Assembly: GCF_014193655.1 (NCBI RefSeq) | Contig: NZ_JACHZQ010000008.1 | Span: 62,001 to 126,000, forward strand | Source of the DNA: Rhizobium sp. BK313 | GTDB taxonomy: Bacteria > Pseudomonadota > Alphaproteobacteria > Rhizobiales > Rhizobiaceae | Direction of reading: 5' to 3' | Length of the DNA stretch: 64,000 nt | In this document: positions 35,053-43,553 of the stretch, in pieces | How the letters are laid out: the number at the start of each line of letters is the position of its first letter | Position numbering within the stretch: position 1 is the stretch's first letter | Notes under the pieces: model-generated | The model's database searches: none | What the model was told of the DNA's origin: nothing | The model's input: the letters and a program-made list of their open reading frames with translations, nothing else | Made by a program: the position numbers and the translations under genes

Positions 35053-35217
35053 ATGGCAGCTGGCTTCGGTCTTCAATCCAAGCCCAACGACAAGGCATAT
35101 CGATTGCAAGATCTGAAGCCGGTGATCGGCCGGGTCTTTCCCTGGACAGGCGTTGAAGATGCGATGCGTTATTTTGCGGCCGGCTCAAACTTCGGCAAAG
35201 TGCTGCTGCAATTGTGA
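35053..35217 (+). pseudogene. MDR dehydrogenase C-terminal remnant
   Basis: A 54-codon frame ends LQDLKPVIGRVFPWTGVED, then AMRYFAAGSNFGKVLLQL and a stop. This is the standard C-terminus of medium-chain alcohol dehydrogenase/quinone reductase proteins (IDRVFPL...A..Y...G.HFGKVVL). The frame upstream is closed by TGA at 35050, and no cofactor-binding region is found. It is a decayed copy, unrelated in position to the intact MDR at 31678. Confidence 0.6.
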
Positions 35218-35420
35218 CGAATCCGTTTGCCTTAGTCTACTTTCGCCTGAAATTCATGACGCTCACAATTCCTGGCGCCCGCTATCCCGACCGATCATGC
35301 TCCGGCTTGAACAGTCAGACCCGGCCACTCCCACTGATTGACCACATCCGCTCCGATTGCCCGTAAGGGCTGACGTTCCGGGTAGCAACCGAAGCCCATT
35401 CGCTCCTCGATGGCGGACGA

Positions 35421-35526
35421 TTACCTTTGCCGCATGACATTGACGATGACAACGCCGAGGATTGCCATGATACCGCCGGCTGCACCGACCACCGAAGGGG
35501 CCTCGCCTAGCCGAGCTTCTGTCTGC
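35421..35526 (-). pseudogene. EamA/DMT-transporter C-terminal remnant
   Basis: On the - strand the frame reads RLGEAPSVVGAAGGIMAIL, then GVVIVNVMRQR and a stop at 35421. This is the pattern of the last membrane helix of drug/metabolite exporters (LGE.....IGG..I..GV). Nothing recognisable precedes it. A short fragment, so the call is moderate. Confidence 0.45.
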
Positions 35527-35823
35527 ATCTTTCAGCCCCGTCAGCAGCCGAATTACGCATGAGCCCGGCTCGATTGAGGAATGCCTTTCTGTTCACTGAG
35601 ATCAGCACGGTCTCTATTCAAAACCGCCGCAATTTACGTGCGGAGGCGCGCTGTAAGAAGCGGCGCCAAAACAAATAACGATTTCATTTCAACAGTTTAA
35701 AAAAACAATGCATGGACGAGGGAATAACTGCGGGCGACGGGCGATCTTCTTTGGCAGTGGGGGACGACAAACTGCTGCCTCCTCCGCCTGGCTCCCAAGC
35801 CATAACCTCAAGGAGATACTGCG

Positions 35824-36798
35824 ATGTTAAACATGACCCGCCGCGCAGTCCTGGGCACGGCTGCCGCGGCTGCGGCTTTCGGCCTGAATTCGAAGCTGGA
35901 ATTTGCCCTGCCAGCCATGGCCGCAACGCCGCTCGAGCCGGCCGTCGGCCACTACAAATACAAGGTTGGATCGATCGAGATCACCGCCGTCTATGACGGT
36001 ATCTGGCGCAAGCCGCACGATCCCGCCTTCATCAAGAATGCTTCTATCGACGATACCAAAGAGGCGCTTGCCAAGGCTGGTCTCACAACGGAATTCATGC
36101 CGATCCCGCTCACCGTCGTCGTCCTCAATGTCGGCGGCAAGCTGATCATGATGGATGCGGGCTCGGGCGTCGGCCAGTGGCAGACGAATGCCACGCATCT
36201 GCCGGCCAACATGGCCGCGGCCGGCATCGACTACAAGAAGATCGACACGATCATGATCTCGCATTTCCACCCGGACCACGTATGGGGCCTGATGGAAAAG
36301 GGGACGAACGCGCCGGTCTTCCCGAATGCCGAGCTGATCGTCAATGCCTACGAATACAATTGGTGGACCGATCCCGGCCGCGTCGACAAGCTCGCAGAAG
36401 GTCGCAAGGACGCCGGCCGGCGCATCGCCGCGAACTTTCCGAAATGGAAGAACTGGCGGCTGGTCGACGACGGCGCGCAGGTGGCGCCGGGCATCCAGCT
36501 TGTCTCGGCTCCCGGCCACACGCCCGGCCATTCCGTCTATCTGATCGATGCCGGCAGCGAACAGCTGATGGTATCCGCCGACATCATGTACGTCCCGGCG
36601 CTGCTTGCCCCGCACCCGGAATGGGAGGGCAGCTACGACCAGGACGGGCCGATGGCGGTAGCGACGCGGCGCAAGCTCATCGACCGTGTCATTGCCGACA
36701 ATATCAAAATCTGTGGTTCGCATTTCCCGTTCCCTGGTTCCGGCACCTTCGTAAAGGACGGCAACAGCTACGGGTTCACCCCGATGGTTCAAGCATAG
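35824..36798 (+). CDS. Exported MBL-fold hydrolase (methyl-parathion-hydrolase-like)
   Basis: A 324-residue protein with a Tat-type signal (MTRRAVLGTAAAAAAFGL, cleavage near AMAATP). The MBL zinc motif is ISHFHPDHVWGLM near residue 148; further ligands are His in APGHTPGHSVYLI near 235, Asp in MVSADIMYV near 258, and His in GSHFPFPGSGTF near 301. Overall order and length, with VGSIEITAVYDG at the front and a late GNSYGFTPM, match methyl parathion hydrolase and related lactonase-like enzymes. The enzyme is periplasmic. It leads a unit with a TPR protein and DoxX. Whether it cleaves a phosphotriester, lactone or other ester is open. Confidence 0.85.
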   Translation: MLNMTRRAVLGTAAAAAAFGLNSKLEFALPAMAATPLEPAVGHYKYKVGSIEITAVYDGIWRKPHDPAFIKNASIDDTKEALAKAGLTTEFMPIPLTVVVLNVGGKLIMMDAGSGVGQWQTNATHLPANMAAAGIDYKKIDTIMISHFHPDHVWGLMEKGTNAPVFPNAELIVNAYEYNWWTDPGRVDKLAEGRKDAGRRIAANFPKWKNWRLVDDGAQVAPGIQLVSAPGHTPGHSVYLIDAGSEQLMVSADIMYVPALLAPHPEWEGSYDQDGPMAVATRRKLIDRVIADNIKICGSHFPFPGSGTFVKDGNSYGFTPMVQA

Positions 36799-36817
36799 CG
36801 CTAGAGGAATTACGATC

Positions 36818-37279
36818 ATGATGAAATACGCCATTCTCGGTTTCGTCGGCCTGTGCGCCGTCGCGATTACCCCTGCAGCAACCGCCAGCCTCGCCTTTGC
36901 CGTCGATGACATGGAATCGACGGACGCGCCGGATCTCACCTCCGTTCGCGCCAAGATCGACGCCAAGGATTATGCCGGCGCGCTCGCCGAGCTTCGCGAC
37001 CTCGCCGAGGATCATCAGCAGGCCGATGTCTACAATCTCATGGGCTTCACGCTGCGCAAGACCGGCGACTTCAAGACCTCGCTGACCTACTACACCAAGG
37101 CCCTGGAACTGCAGCCCGATCACAAGGGCGCGCACGAATATCTCGGCGAACTCTATGTCGAGACCGGCGACATGCCGAAGGCGAAGGAACAACTTGCCGC
37201 TTTGACCAAGCTTTGCCCAAGCGGCTGCGAAGAGTTGGATGACCTCTCCAAGTCGATCGCAGCAAAGGGCACTAACTAG
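36818..37279 (+). CDS. Exported TPR protein
   Basis: A 153-residue protein with an N-terminal signal (YAILGFVGLCAVAITPAA, cleavage-like SLAFAVDD). Two to three TPR motifs follow: YAGALAELRDLAEDHQQAD, VYNLMGFTLRKTGDFKTSL, and HKGAHEYLGELYVETGDMP. A Cys pair near the end (LTKLCPSGCEE) may form a disulfide. It lies 19 bp after the MBL gene and is probably a periplasmic partner. The same small TPR family occurs as a neighbour of unrelated enzymes, so its function is unknown. Confidence 0.8.
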   Translation: MMKYAILGFVGLCAVAITPAATASLAFAVDDMESTDAPDLTSVRAKIDAKDYAGALAELRDLAEDHQQADVYNLMGFTLRKTGDFKTSLTYYTKALELQPDHKGAHEYLGELYVETGDMPKAKEQLAALTKLCPSGCEELDDLSKSIAAKGTN

Positions 37280-37281
37280 GG

Positions 37282-37296
37282 CGGGGCGTCGCCCCG
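37282..37296 (+). terminator. Short hairpin after the TPR gene
   Basis: CGGGGC-GTC-GCCCCG forms a perfect 6-bp stem three bases after the TPR stop. There is no T-run, so it may be a partial terminator or an mRNA-stability hairpin before the DoxX gene. Confidence 0.45.
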
Positions 37297-37377
37297 GTCG
37301 AGCGGTGCTTCCGGTTATCTCCTCGGCCGGAGGCGCCGCTGGGGGCGCCCGTTCCTTTGCACCAAAGGGAGGACATG

Positions 37378-37821
37378 ATGGACGCTATTCCTAGAAGGCT
37401 GTGTATGACCGATCTCATTCTTCTTCTCGGCAGGCTGCTGCTGTCTCTGATCTTTCTGCACGAGAGCCTGTCGCTTGCAACCAGCCTTTCTGCGACGCTG
37501 GCAGGTTTCTCAAAACTCGGGCTGCCTGCCCCGATGGTGCTTGCCGTCATCGCACTTCAGCTTGGCGCCGGTCTGTCTATTGCGACGGGCCTTTTTTCCC
37601 GGTTGGGCGCCGTCGCTTTGGCACTCTTCTGTCTCGCAACCGCCCTTCTCTTCCACACGAACCTCACCAACCAGAACGAATTGCTGCACTTCGAGAAGGA
37701 TCTGGCAATCGCCGGCGGCATGTTCGTTCTTGCCATTTCAGGCGCCGGATCGCTCTCGATCGGCCGCCTGATCTCGAGGCGGTCGAAAAACCTTCCCGCC
37801 TGGGTCACAGCGCTGCTCTGA
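37378..37821 (+). CDS. DoxX-family membrane protein
   Basis: A 147-residue integral membrane protein with four predicted helices: LILLLGRLLLSLIFLHES, PAPMVLAVIALQLGAGLSI, LGAVALALFCLATALLFHT, and LAIAGGMFVLAISGAG. DoxX-like features are the polar FLHESLSL in the first helix and the NELLHFEKDLAIAGG segment. ATG 37378 suits AGGGAGG at 37365-37372 better than the adjacent ATG 37375. DoxX proteins are linked to quinone-dependent redox chemistry, so it could connect the periplasmic MBL/TPR pair to the membrane; that is inference. Confidence 0.83.
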   Translation: MDAIPRRLCMTDLILLLGRLLLSLIFLHESLSLATSLSATLAGFSKLGLPAPMVLAVIALQLGAGLSIATGLFSRLGAVALALFCLATALLFHTNLTNQNELLHFEKDLAIAGGMFVLAISGAGSLSIGRLISRRSKNLPAWVTALL

Positions 37822-37871
37822 AGCAGGCTGATCCATCGCCACGCTCAATCGTGATCCGGAGCGACCGTCTG

Positions 37872-38978
37872 ATGAGGGTATCTTGGGACGATTTTCGCAT
37901 CGTCAAGGCAATTGGCGAGACGGGAAGTCTAGCCGCCGCCGCGTCAATTCTTGCTGTTAACACCTCGACAATGGCGCGGCGCTTGACACAAATAGAGGCC
38001 AGCTTAGGAGTTGCGCTCTTCGAACGGCGTAGAACCGGCTATGTGGCGACGACGGCGGGGGCAGAAGTGCTTGCGCTCGCCGACCGGCTCGAACTTGATA
38101 TTGTGAGCATCATCCAGCGGGTCTGTGGCCAAGCTCAACAGTATGCTGGCAACTTGAGAATTGCCTCAAGCGATTCTCTAGCCCTACATTTCTTGACCCC
38201 GATAATCGCCGATTTCCGGAAGATTTATCCAGCCATTGCCATAAGTCTTGTCATTGGCAACAGGCCGCTCAATTTGGCGCGCGGCGAAGCCGATGTTGTC
38301 TTGAGGTCCACTGACGCGCCGCCAGAAAGTCTTGTTGGCAAGAAGGTCTCTGCAATTGGCTGGGCAGCCTACGGCTGCAAAGAGAACTGGGGTGATGGTT
38401 TTGCGTCCTGTCAGCAACTTCGTGCATCCGACTGGATATCCTACGGCGGCTCGCTATCTGGCCTTAAAGCAAACGAGTTGATTGAAGGCCGCATTTCCCA
38501 GCATAAGATTGGCTATCAATGCGATTCCGTGGAAGGAGTCGCTGCAGCCATTGCTGCGAATATTGGGATTGGCTATTTGCCATGTATGATTGGGGATATC
38601 CATCCAAGCCTCACACGGATTGGTGTTATCGAACCATCCCTGTCGTCCCCTCTCTGGCTTTTGACTCACCCTGATATCCGCAAGGTGCCACGCGTTCATG
38701 CGTTTATGACCTTTTGCGCCACCTATCTCACAAAGCATCGGACCACGATTGAGGGAACCTGCGGGAAGCCGGCTGTAGACCTTCTGAGTGAGTGCAATCG
38801 GGCTTTTTGTTCCGGCGGTAACGAGCAAGCCAATGCAAAAATCTCGTCGGGAACTCACCAAGCCGCAAATGAGCGGCCGCTTGTTCACGACAGACAGGCG
38901 ATGGATCTGGATAGCGGACTCTACGGAGGATCGCTCTTGAGCCCCAGCGCAGCCATGCGCTGCAATATGAAGGGGTAG
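37872..38978 (+). CDS. LysR-family regulator with unusual C-terminal tail
   Basis: A 368-residue frame. The HTH spans FRIVKAIGETGSLAAAASI with VNTSTMARRLTQIEASLGV, then LFERRRTGYVATTAGAEVL. The effector domain starts LRIASSDSLALHFLTPIIA and ends near residue 295 (HAFMTFCATYLTKHRTTIE). The last 70 residues resemble no LTTR and look like read-through sequence, so the original stop may have been lost. ATG 37872 lies 50 bp after the DoxX stop. It may regulate the MBL/TPR/DoxX unit upstream. Confidence 0.78.
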   Translation: MRVSWDDFRIVKAIGETGSLAAAASILAVNTSTMARRLTQIEASLGVALFERRRTGYVATTAGAEVLALADRLELDIVSIIQRVCGQAQQYAGNLRIASSDSLALHFLTPIIADFRKIYPAIAISLVIGNRPLNLARGEADVVLRSTDAPPESLVGKKVSAIGWAAYGCKENWGDGFASCQQLRASDWISYGGSLSGLKANELIEGRISQHKIGYQCDSVEGVAAAIAANIGIGYLPCMIGDIHPSLTRIGVIEPSLSSPLWLLTHPDIRKVPRVHAFMTFCATYLTKHRTTIEGTCGKPAVDLLSECNRAFCSGGNEQANAKISSGTHQAANERPLVHDRQAMDLDSGLYGGSLLSPSAAMRCNMKG

Positions 38979-39178
38979 GTCCTTTGATCCCGCGGTAGCT
39001 TGCAGCCAGAGGCAATGCCAAGGACGTTTCCCATTTGACCCACCTCGCCGTTCCTCAGCTTTAATGAACAGCGGTGGACGCTGATGCCAACAGGACAAGC
39101 CTTGCTATACGCACAGGCTTGTCCTAACTAACGGCCGCAAAGTGGTATGACTTTATGGATTTACTGCTCCGGGAACAC

Positions 39179-40030
39179 CTAACTCGATCCGACGAGCGTC
39201 TCCGGTTTCAAATCATAGGATTGTTGGACGAGACCATCTCTTGTTCCAAGACCGTCAGCAACCTTCCGGTTCCAGATCTGCTGTGACTGTTCTCGCACGC
39301 CTCCGGCAAGGTCAGGTGCCACTACGTTGCGGAAGAGCTGCGACGCGCCGGTGATTACGTCCACGATGCTGCTGAACGCCATCGACGGTTCGAATTGTTC
39401 GAACGGAAAGGCAAGCTTATCGTAGTCGAATACCCGAGTGGCCGGATCGTCGTTCCAGTCTTTCGGCGTCAGGAATCCGGCATCGTTGAACCCGGTCAGG
39501 TAAGGCCCTGGATTGATGACCGCGACCTGCACGCCGAATTCCTGCAATTCCATCGCCATCGTTTCCGCGATCGCCTCCAGCGCATGCTTCGACGCTGCAT
39601 AGGTGCCGACGAAGGGGCCGCACAGGATGCCGACGACCGAAGACATGAAGATGATCTTACCGCTTTTCCGAGCGATCATCTTCTTTGCGATGCCCTGGGT
39701 CAGGAGCATAGGGCCGACCACGTTGACTTCGAATTGTCGGCGAATGTTCTCGGCAGGAATATCGACGATGGCGCCGCCCTCGATGATGCCGGCACCGTTG
39801 ACGAGTATGTCGACATCCCAGGACATGGCACGCCGGCGGTCGCCTTCCTTCGTAACGTCGATCTTTTCGATGCGCAGATTGACGCCCCGCTGCTTCGCCT
39901 GGATTTCGAGCGCTCTCTGCTGCGGATAGATTTCGACCCCGGCGATGACGTCATAGCCGCGAGCAGCAAGCTCCAGCGCAGCGCCATTGTTGAGGCCGCT
40001 GCCCGCGCCAGTAATCAATATCGTTGTCAT
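39179..40030 (-). CDS. Short-chain dehydrogenase/reductase
   Basis: A 283-residue SDR. The cofactor motif is TGAGSGLNNGAALELAARG at the N-terminus, and DVDILVNGAGIIEGG carries NGAG in place of NNAG. The catalytic Ser is in IIFMSSVVGIL and the Tyr-Lys pair in GTYAASKHALEA. PGPYLTGFND follows as usual. It is downstream of the GlcG/HbpS-like gene (18 bp) in a two-gene unit. The substrate is unknown; an alcohol or keto compound is expected. Confidence 0.9.
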   Translation of the reverse strand: MTTILITGAGSGLNNGAALELAARGYDVIAGVEIYPQQRALEIQAKQRGVNLRIEKIDVTKEGDRRRAMSWDVDILVNGAGIIEGGAIVDIPAENIRRQFEVNVVGPMLLTQGIAKKMIARKSGKIIFMSSVVGILCGPFVGTYAASKHALEAIAETMAMELQEFGVQVAVINPGPYLTGFNDAGFLTPKDWNDDPATRVFDYDKLAFPFEQFEPSMAFSSIVDVITGASQLFRNVVAPDLAGGVREQSQQIWNRKVADGLGTRDGLVQQSYDLKPETLVGSS

Positions 40031-40048
40031 GAATTGCCTCCAGACAGA

Positions 40049-40468
40049 CTAGTTGCTCGAAACGGGCTTCGCCGCCGCGCGTGCGACATCATCGTCCTGA
40101 GCGCCGTTGCCGCCGCTCGCGCCCACCGCGCCAACCACTTTCCCGTCTACGATGATAGGCACTCCACCCGGAAAGATAATGGCGCGGCCGCCAAGACCGT
40201 TGGCAATGCCATAGAAATCGCCGCCCGGCTGGGCGATCGTGGCGATGAAGCCTGTCGCGAGCCGAGTGGAGACTGAGGTATACGCCTTGTTGTATGCAAG
40301 CTCGACGCTGGACAGTGAGGCTCCATCCATTCGTGCTTGCGCAACGGTTGTTCCTCCAACATCGACAACACAAATCGTGCTCGGCGATTCAATGGCCTTT
40401 GCTCGGGCGATGCCCGCCTGGATCACCAGGTTCGCCTCTTCCAGACCGAGGGACTTGAGGAAGATCAT
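40049..40468 (-). CDS. GlcG/HbpS-family (heme-degrading-like) protein
   Basis: A 139-residue protein of the Haem_degrading/GlcG family: LEEANLVIQAGIARAKAI at the start, ICVVDVGGTTVAQARMDGA, FPGGVPIIVDGKVVGAVGA and a late SGGNGAQDDDVARAA. ATG 40468 is preferred because GGAG lies seven bases upstream and overlaps the alternative ATG 40480. Members bind heme or cobalamin, or accompany glycolate and diol metabolism. It heads a unit with the SDR, which supports a role alongside alcohol oxidation, but the function is not established. Confidence 0.83.
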   Translation of the reverse strand: MIFLKSLGLEEANLVIQAGIARAKAIESPSTICVVDVGGTTVAQARMDGASLSSVELAYNKAYTSVSTRLATGFIATIAQPGGDFYGIANGLGGRAIIFPGGVPIIVDGKVVGAVGASGGNGAQDDDVARAAAKPVSSN

Positions 40469-40696
40469 TGTCTGCTCCATTCAGTTATCAGGTCAATCGT
40501 TGCACTCTTCCGAGAGGTCATTAGCCCCGGCAAAAAGCGTGATGCAGACACGGCCTGCGACCGGATTTACGACCGCGTGGTTTTGGTCAGCTGGGGCAGT
40601 ATGAACGTCGGCAAGTCTTAAATTCAAACGGCAATAGTGCAGAGATTTTAACGCAGAAGTGCGGATGGAGACGGAGTATTGATGGACGTATCTCTC

Positions 40697-40925
40697 CGGC
40701 TCTAAGACGAGAACGCTCGGTTGAAGCGGATCGCCGCAGATCTGGCGCTGGACCGCGAAATGTTGCAGGACGTTGTCCGCTGAAAGCTCCTAGGCCTACT
40801 CGGAGGCGAGAAGTGGTGAAGCAGTTCGGCGATTGGATGATCTTGATCCGGTGTACCTGTGGGCGTTGAACTTCGATCGGTCCACCTATCAGAGCTGGGG
40901 TGCACCAAACCATGCCCCCAGCTGC
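40697..40925 (+). pseudogene. IS3-family (IS407-like) transposase remnant
   Basis: In one frame DENARLKRIAADLALDREML followed by QDVVR is the typical end of IS3-type OrfA. After a shift, LNFDRSTYQS matches the start of OrfB (R.LGFDRSTY). Stops and frame changes break it throughout. It lies in the otherwise gene-free stretch 40481-41040, upstream of the DeoR cluster. Confidence 0.6.
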
Positions 40926-41040
40926 GCGCAAATGTGGTACTTTGTGTGAGTTTATGGGTGTACGAAAAAACATCAAAAAAGCGTCACAGCAGTGAAATAT
41001 TGACGCCCTAGAAAATGCTCACCATCAAAGTGAGCCTTTC

Positions 41041-41871
41041 ATGTCCAAGGTCCCTGCAGCAGGCCGCCACCAGACCATCATTCGCCTCATCAATGGCGGG
41101 GGCGGCATGTCGATCAGCGCGATTGCAGAGACCTTCGGCGTTTCTACCGAGACGATCCGGCGCGATCTCGTGGCGCTGGAGCGTGGCGGGTCGCTGCAGC
41201 GGGTCTATGGCGGGGCCATTCCGTCCGGGCGCGAAGCAGCGCTCGACGAGCGCATGAACATGGAGCGGGCGGCGAAGCAGGCGATCGGTAATCTCGTTGC
41301 CGCGATGATCGAGCCGGACCAGTGGATGTTCATGACCGGCGGCAGCTCGGTTCTTGCCGTGGCGCAAGCCATGCGCAACGGGCCGCCGGTGTCGGTGATG
41401 ACAAATATGCCAGCGATTGGCGATGCGCTGCAGGCTGGGGCTCGTCATCGTGTGATCCTGACGGGCGGCGAATATGATTCCACGAGCAAGACGCTTAATG
41501 GCGACGAGGTCTTCGAGGCGATCCGCAATTGCAGCTTCGACGTTTCAGTCATCGGCGTCTACGGGCTCGACGCCGATCACGGTCTTGTCGAGCGCAGCAA
41601 GCACAACATGCAGCTCAAGACCCGGCTCGCCGCACAAAGCCGCGCCAACATCTATGTCGCCGACCATACGAAGATCGGCGCCTTCGGGCGTTATCGCAGC
41701 ATTCCCTTTGCCGAAATCGAGACTTTCGTTACCGACAAACCGCTGGCAGAGCCCTTCGCGGAGCTTCTGAGCGAGGCCGGAGCAAGCGTTCTCTACGCTG
41801 ATCATTTTGTGGAGAGCACTGACGGCGCCCAGCCCCAATCAACCGAGGAAAAGGTCAATGAAAAAGACTGA
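41041..41871 (+). CDS. DeoR/GlpR-family transcriptional regulator
   Basis: A 276-residue DeoR-type repressor. The N-terminal HTH is MSISAIAETFGVSTETIRR with DLVALERGGSLQRVYGGAI, the standard signature. The C-terminal sugar-phosphate-isomerase-like ligand domain includes MTGGSSVLAVAQAM and LTGGEYDSTSKTLNG, then IGVYGLDADHGLVE and VADHTKIGAFGRY. Such proteins sense phosphorylated small molecules. It heads the operon with the phosphodiesterase, overlapping it by 14 bp, so it probably autoregulates the cluster in response to a phosphorylated intermediate. Confidence 0.9.
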   Translation: MSKVPAAGRHQTIIRLINGGGGMSISAIAETFGVSTETIRRDLVALERGGSLQRVYGGAIPSGREAALDERMNMERAAKQAIGNLVAAMIEPDQWMFMTGGSSVLAVAQAMRNGPPVSVMTNMPAIGDALQAGARHRVILTGGEYDSTSKTLNGDEVFEAIRNCSFDVSVIGVYGLDADHGLVERSKHNMQLKTRLAAQSRANIYVADHTKIGAFGRYRSIPFAEIETFVTDKPLAEPFAELLSEAGASVLYADHFVESTDGAQPQSTEEKVNEKD

Positions 41872-43411
41872 TGTGCGCCATGTCATCGTGCTTGGCGTCG
41901 ACGGTCTGCGCCCCGACATGATCAATGCGCAGACGATGCCCAATCTCGCAGCGATGAAGGCGCGAGGCGTGTCGAGCAGGGATCACCGCACAGTGTTTCC
42001 AAGCGAGACGCGTGGCGCGTTGACGGCGCTTGCAAGCGGTGCGCGGCCGGAGACGACGGGCATTCTCGGCAACGAGTTCTATTCCCGCGACGGATCGGGC
42101 AGGCTGACCGGCACAGACACCGTCCATGACTGGCGCGCCGGGGACCGGCGGCTCGTTGGCGGCATGGTGACGGCGACGAACCTATCGGAAACGCTCTCCA
42201 AGAGCGGCCGCTCGTTCGCTGTCGTCAACTCCAGCGGTCAGGGATCCTTTACGGCACTGAATTGGAAAGGCGCCGACTGGGGCCAGACCGGCTACAATGT
42301 TCGTCACCCGGCGATCGCCTTCCCGCCCGAACTGGCCGTCGATATCGCCGAGGAGCACAAGGTCCCGGCAGACGGTTTCGATCGCGGTGCCGAACGAAAG
42401 GCCGTGGCCGCCTTCACGCAGACCGTCTGGCCGGCAAAGAAGCCGGCAGCTGCAATCATCTGGCTGACGGAAGTCGACAGCGCCTCGCACCGTTATGGCC
42501 TCGGCGCCGAAGGCATGCTTGCCTCGATGCGGGATTGCGATGCGGCGATCGGCGACCTCCTCGAATGGCGCGACCGCCAGCCAGAGCGCGACGGGATCGT
42601 CATTTTCGTCACGTCCGATCATGGTCACTCCAGCATCGCGACGTTCATCTCCGTCGGCGAGGTGTTGAAGGAGGCCGGCATCTCGGCGGACCACCGCTTC
42701 CACGACGGCGTCGACGTCCTGTATCGCCGCGGCCGCGCGCCCGGCTTCTGGCTGCGCAAACCCGACAAGGGCCTGCTGCAGGGCGTATTCGATGCGCTTT
42801 TGGCGCAGCGCTGGTACGGGGCGAGCTTCAGCCGCGCCATCGAGCCGGGTGCTGCCGAAGGCATCATTCCGGGTACTCTGGCGCTGGAACTCAGCGGTGC
42901 AGCGCATCGCCGAGCGCCGGACCTCTATATCAACCTCAAGGGCGACGACGATCTCAACGCCTATGGCGTTCCCGGCACCACCTTTTGCGATGCCGGCGGA
43001 TATGGCGGCACGCCGCTCGGCGGCGGTTCGCATGGCGGCCTGCATGCAACCGAACTTGCCGCCGTGCTGATCGGCGACGGCGCGGGCCTCAAGACTGGCG
43101 GCCAGATCATTGCCTCGCGCACCGGCATCTACGACATCGCGCCGACGATCCTCGACCTGCTCGGCATCGAGCCGCCCGCGACGATGACCGGCCGGCCGAT
43201 GCATGAGCTTTTCGAAGCTGGCGAAGTCGTTCCGGCTCCCGTCGTGACGGAGTTCACGGCGCGGACAGCGGGCAAGGTGTCGCGCATACTGATCGGCTAT
43301 GTGGGCAGCCATCCCTATGTCGACGAGGCAGATGTGCATATCGAGGGAGAAGCGGATGCCGCGCCCGTCCGGCGCGAGCATCTGAAGGTGCCCGAGTTGC
43401 AGGCTAGCTAA
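41858..43411 (+). CDS. Alkaline-phosphatase-superfamily phosphodiesterase (NPP-like)
   Basis: A 517-residue enzyme of the nucleotide pyrophosphatase/phosphodiesterase type. Metal-binding Asp is in VLGVDGLRPDMI near residue 13, and the probable Thr nucleophile in FPSETRGALTALASG near 50. Further ligands are in WLTEVDSASHRYGLG near 205 and TSDHGHSSIATF near 250, with a late GGGSHGGLHATE His. It has no signal peptide, so it is cytoplasmic and would act on an imported phosphodiester or phosphonate-like compound. ATG 41858 lies inside the DeoR gene end and follows AGGAAAAGGTCA. Confidence 0.87.
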   Translation: MKKTDVRHVIVLGVDGLRPDMINAQTMPNLAAMKARGVSSRDHRTVFPSETRGALTALASGARPETTGILGNEFYSRDGSGRLTGTDTVHDWRAGDRRLVGGMVTATNLSETLSKSGRSFAVVNSSGQGSFTALNWKGADWGQTGYNVRHPAIAFPPELAVDIAEEHKVPADGFDRGAERKAVAAFTQTVWPAKKPAAAIIWLTEVDSASHRYGLGAEGMLASMRDCDAAIGDLLEWRDRQPERDGIVIFVTSDHGHSSIATFISVGEVLKEAGISADHRFHDGVDVLYRRGRAPGFWLRKPDKGLLQGVFDALLAQRWYGASFSRAIEPGAAEGIIPGTLALELSGAAHRRAPDLYINLKGDDDLNAYGVPGTTFCDAGGYGGTPLGGGSHGGLHATELAAVLIGDGAGLKTGGQIIASRTGIYDIAPTILDLLGIEPPATMTGRPMHELFEAGEVVPAPVVTEFTARTAGKVSRILIGYVGSHPYVDEADVHIEGEADAAPVRREHLKVPELQAS

Positions 43412-43431
43412 GACGATCTTTCAGAAGAGAG

Positions 43432-43452
43432 CGCGCCGACATTTTTGGCGCG
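43432..43452 (+). terminator. Hairpin after the phosphodiesterase gene
   Basis: CGCGCC at 43432-43437 pairs with GGCGCG at 43447-43452 around a T-rich loop. It is about 20 bp after the stop and may attenuate transcription or protect mRNA between the enzyme and SBP genes. Confidence 0.4.
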
Positions 43453-43510
43453 GCCGCGAGATACCGAACGCAGGCTGGAGAGGATCCGGCCTGCCGCCGG
43501 CGAAGCCATG

Positions 43511-43526
43511 CCGCCCGAACGGGCGG
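43511..43526 (+). promoter_or_regulatory. Stable hairpin in the SBP leader
   Basis: CCGCCC-GAAC-GGGCGG is a perfect 6-bp stem with a four-base loop. It lies 27 bp before the SBP start and is followed by ATTTTCC. It could be a 5' stabiliser that raises binding-protein expression, or the end of a separate leader transcript. Confidence 0.4.
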
Positions 43527-43553
43527 TGCCATTTTCCTCACGGAGACATCACC

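Larger units (their letters stand above)
34926..35823. other. Gene graveyard between the NTF2-like and MBL genes
   Basis: No intact gene. Two recognisable fragments are listed separately (an MDR C-terminus on the + strand at 35053-35217 and an EamA-type C-terminus on the - strand at 35421-35526). A further short frame at 34994 (MTLEQLTAAIERLQ, 40 codons) is unrecognised. The last 150 bp before 35824 are AT-rich and probably hold the promoter of the MBL gene. Confidence 0.5.

Noticed and set aside
37401..37871. N-terminal extension of the LysR gene at 37.9 kb
   Set aside because: It overlaps the DoxX gene in another frame and has no LTTR sequence.
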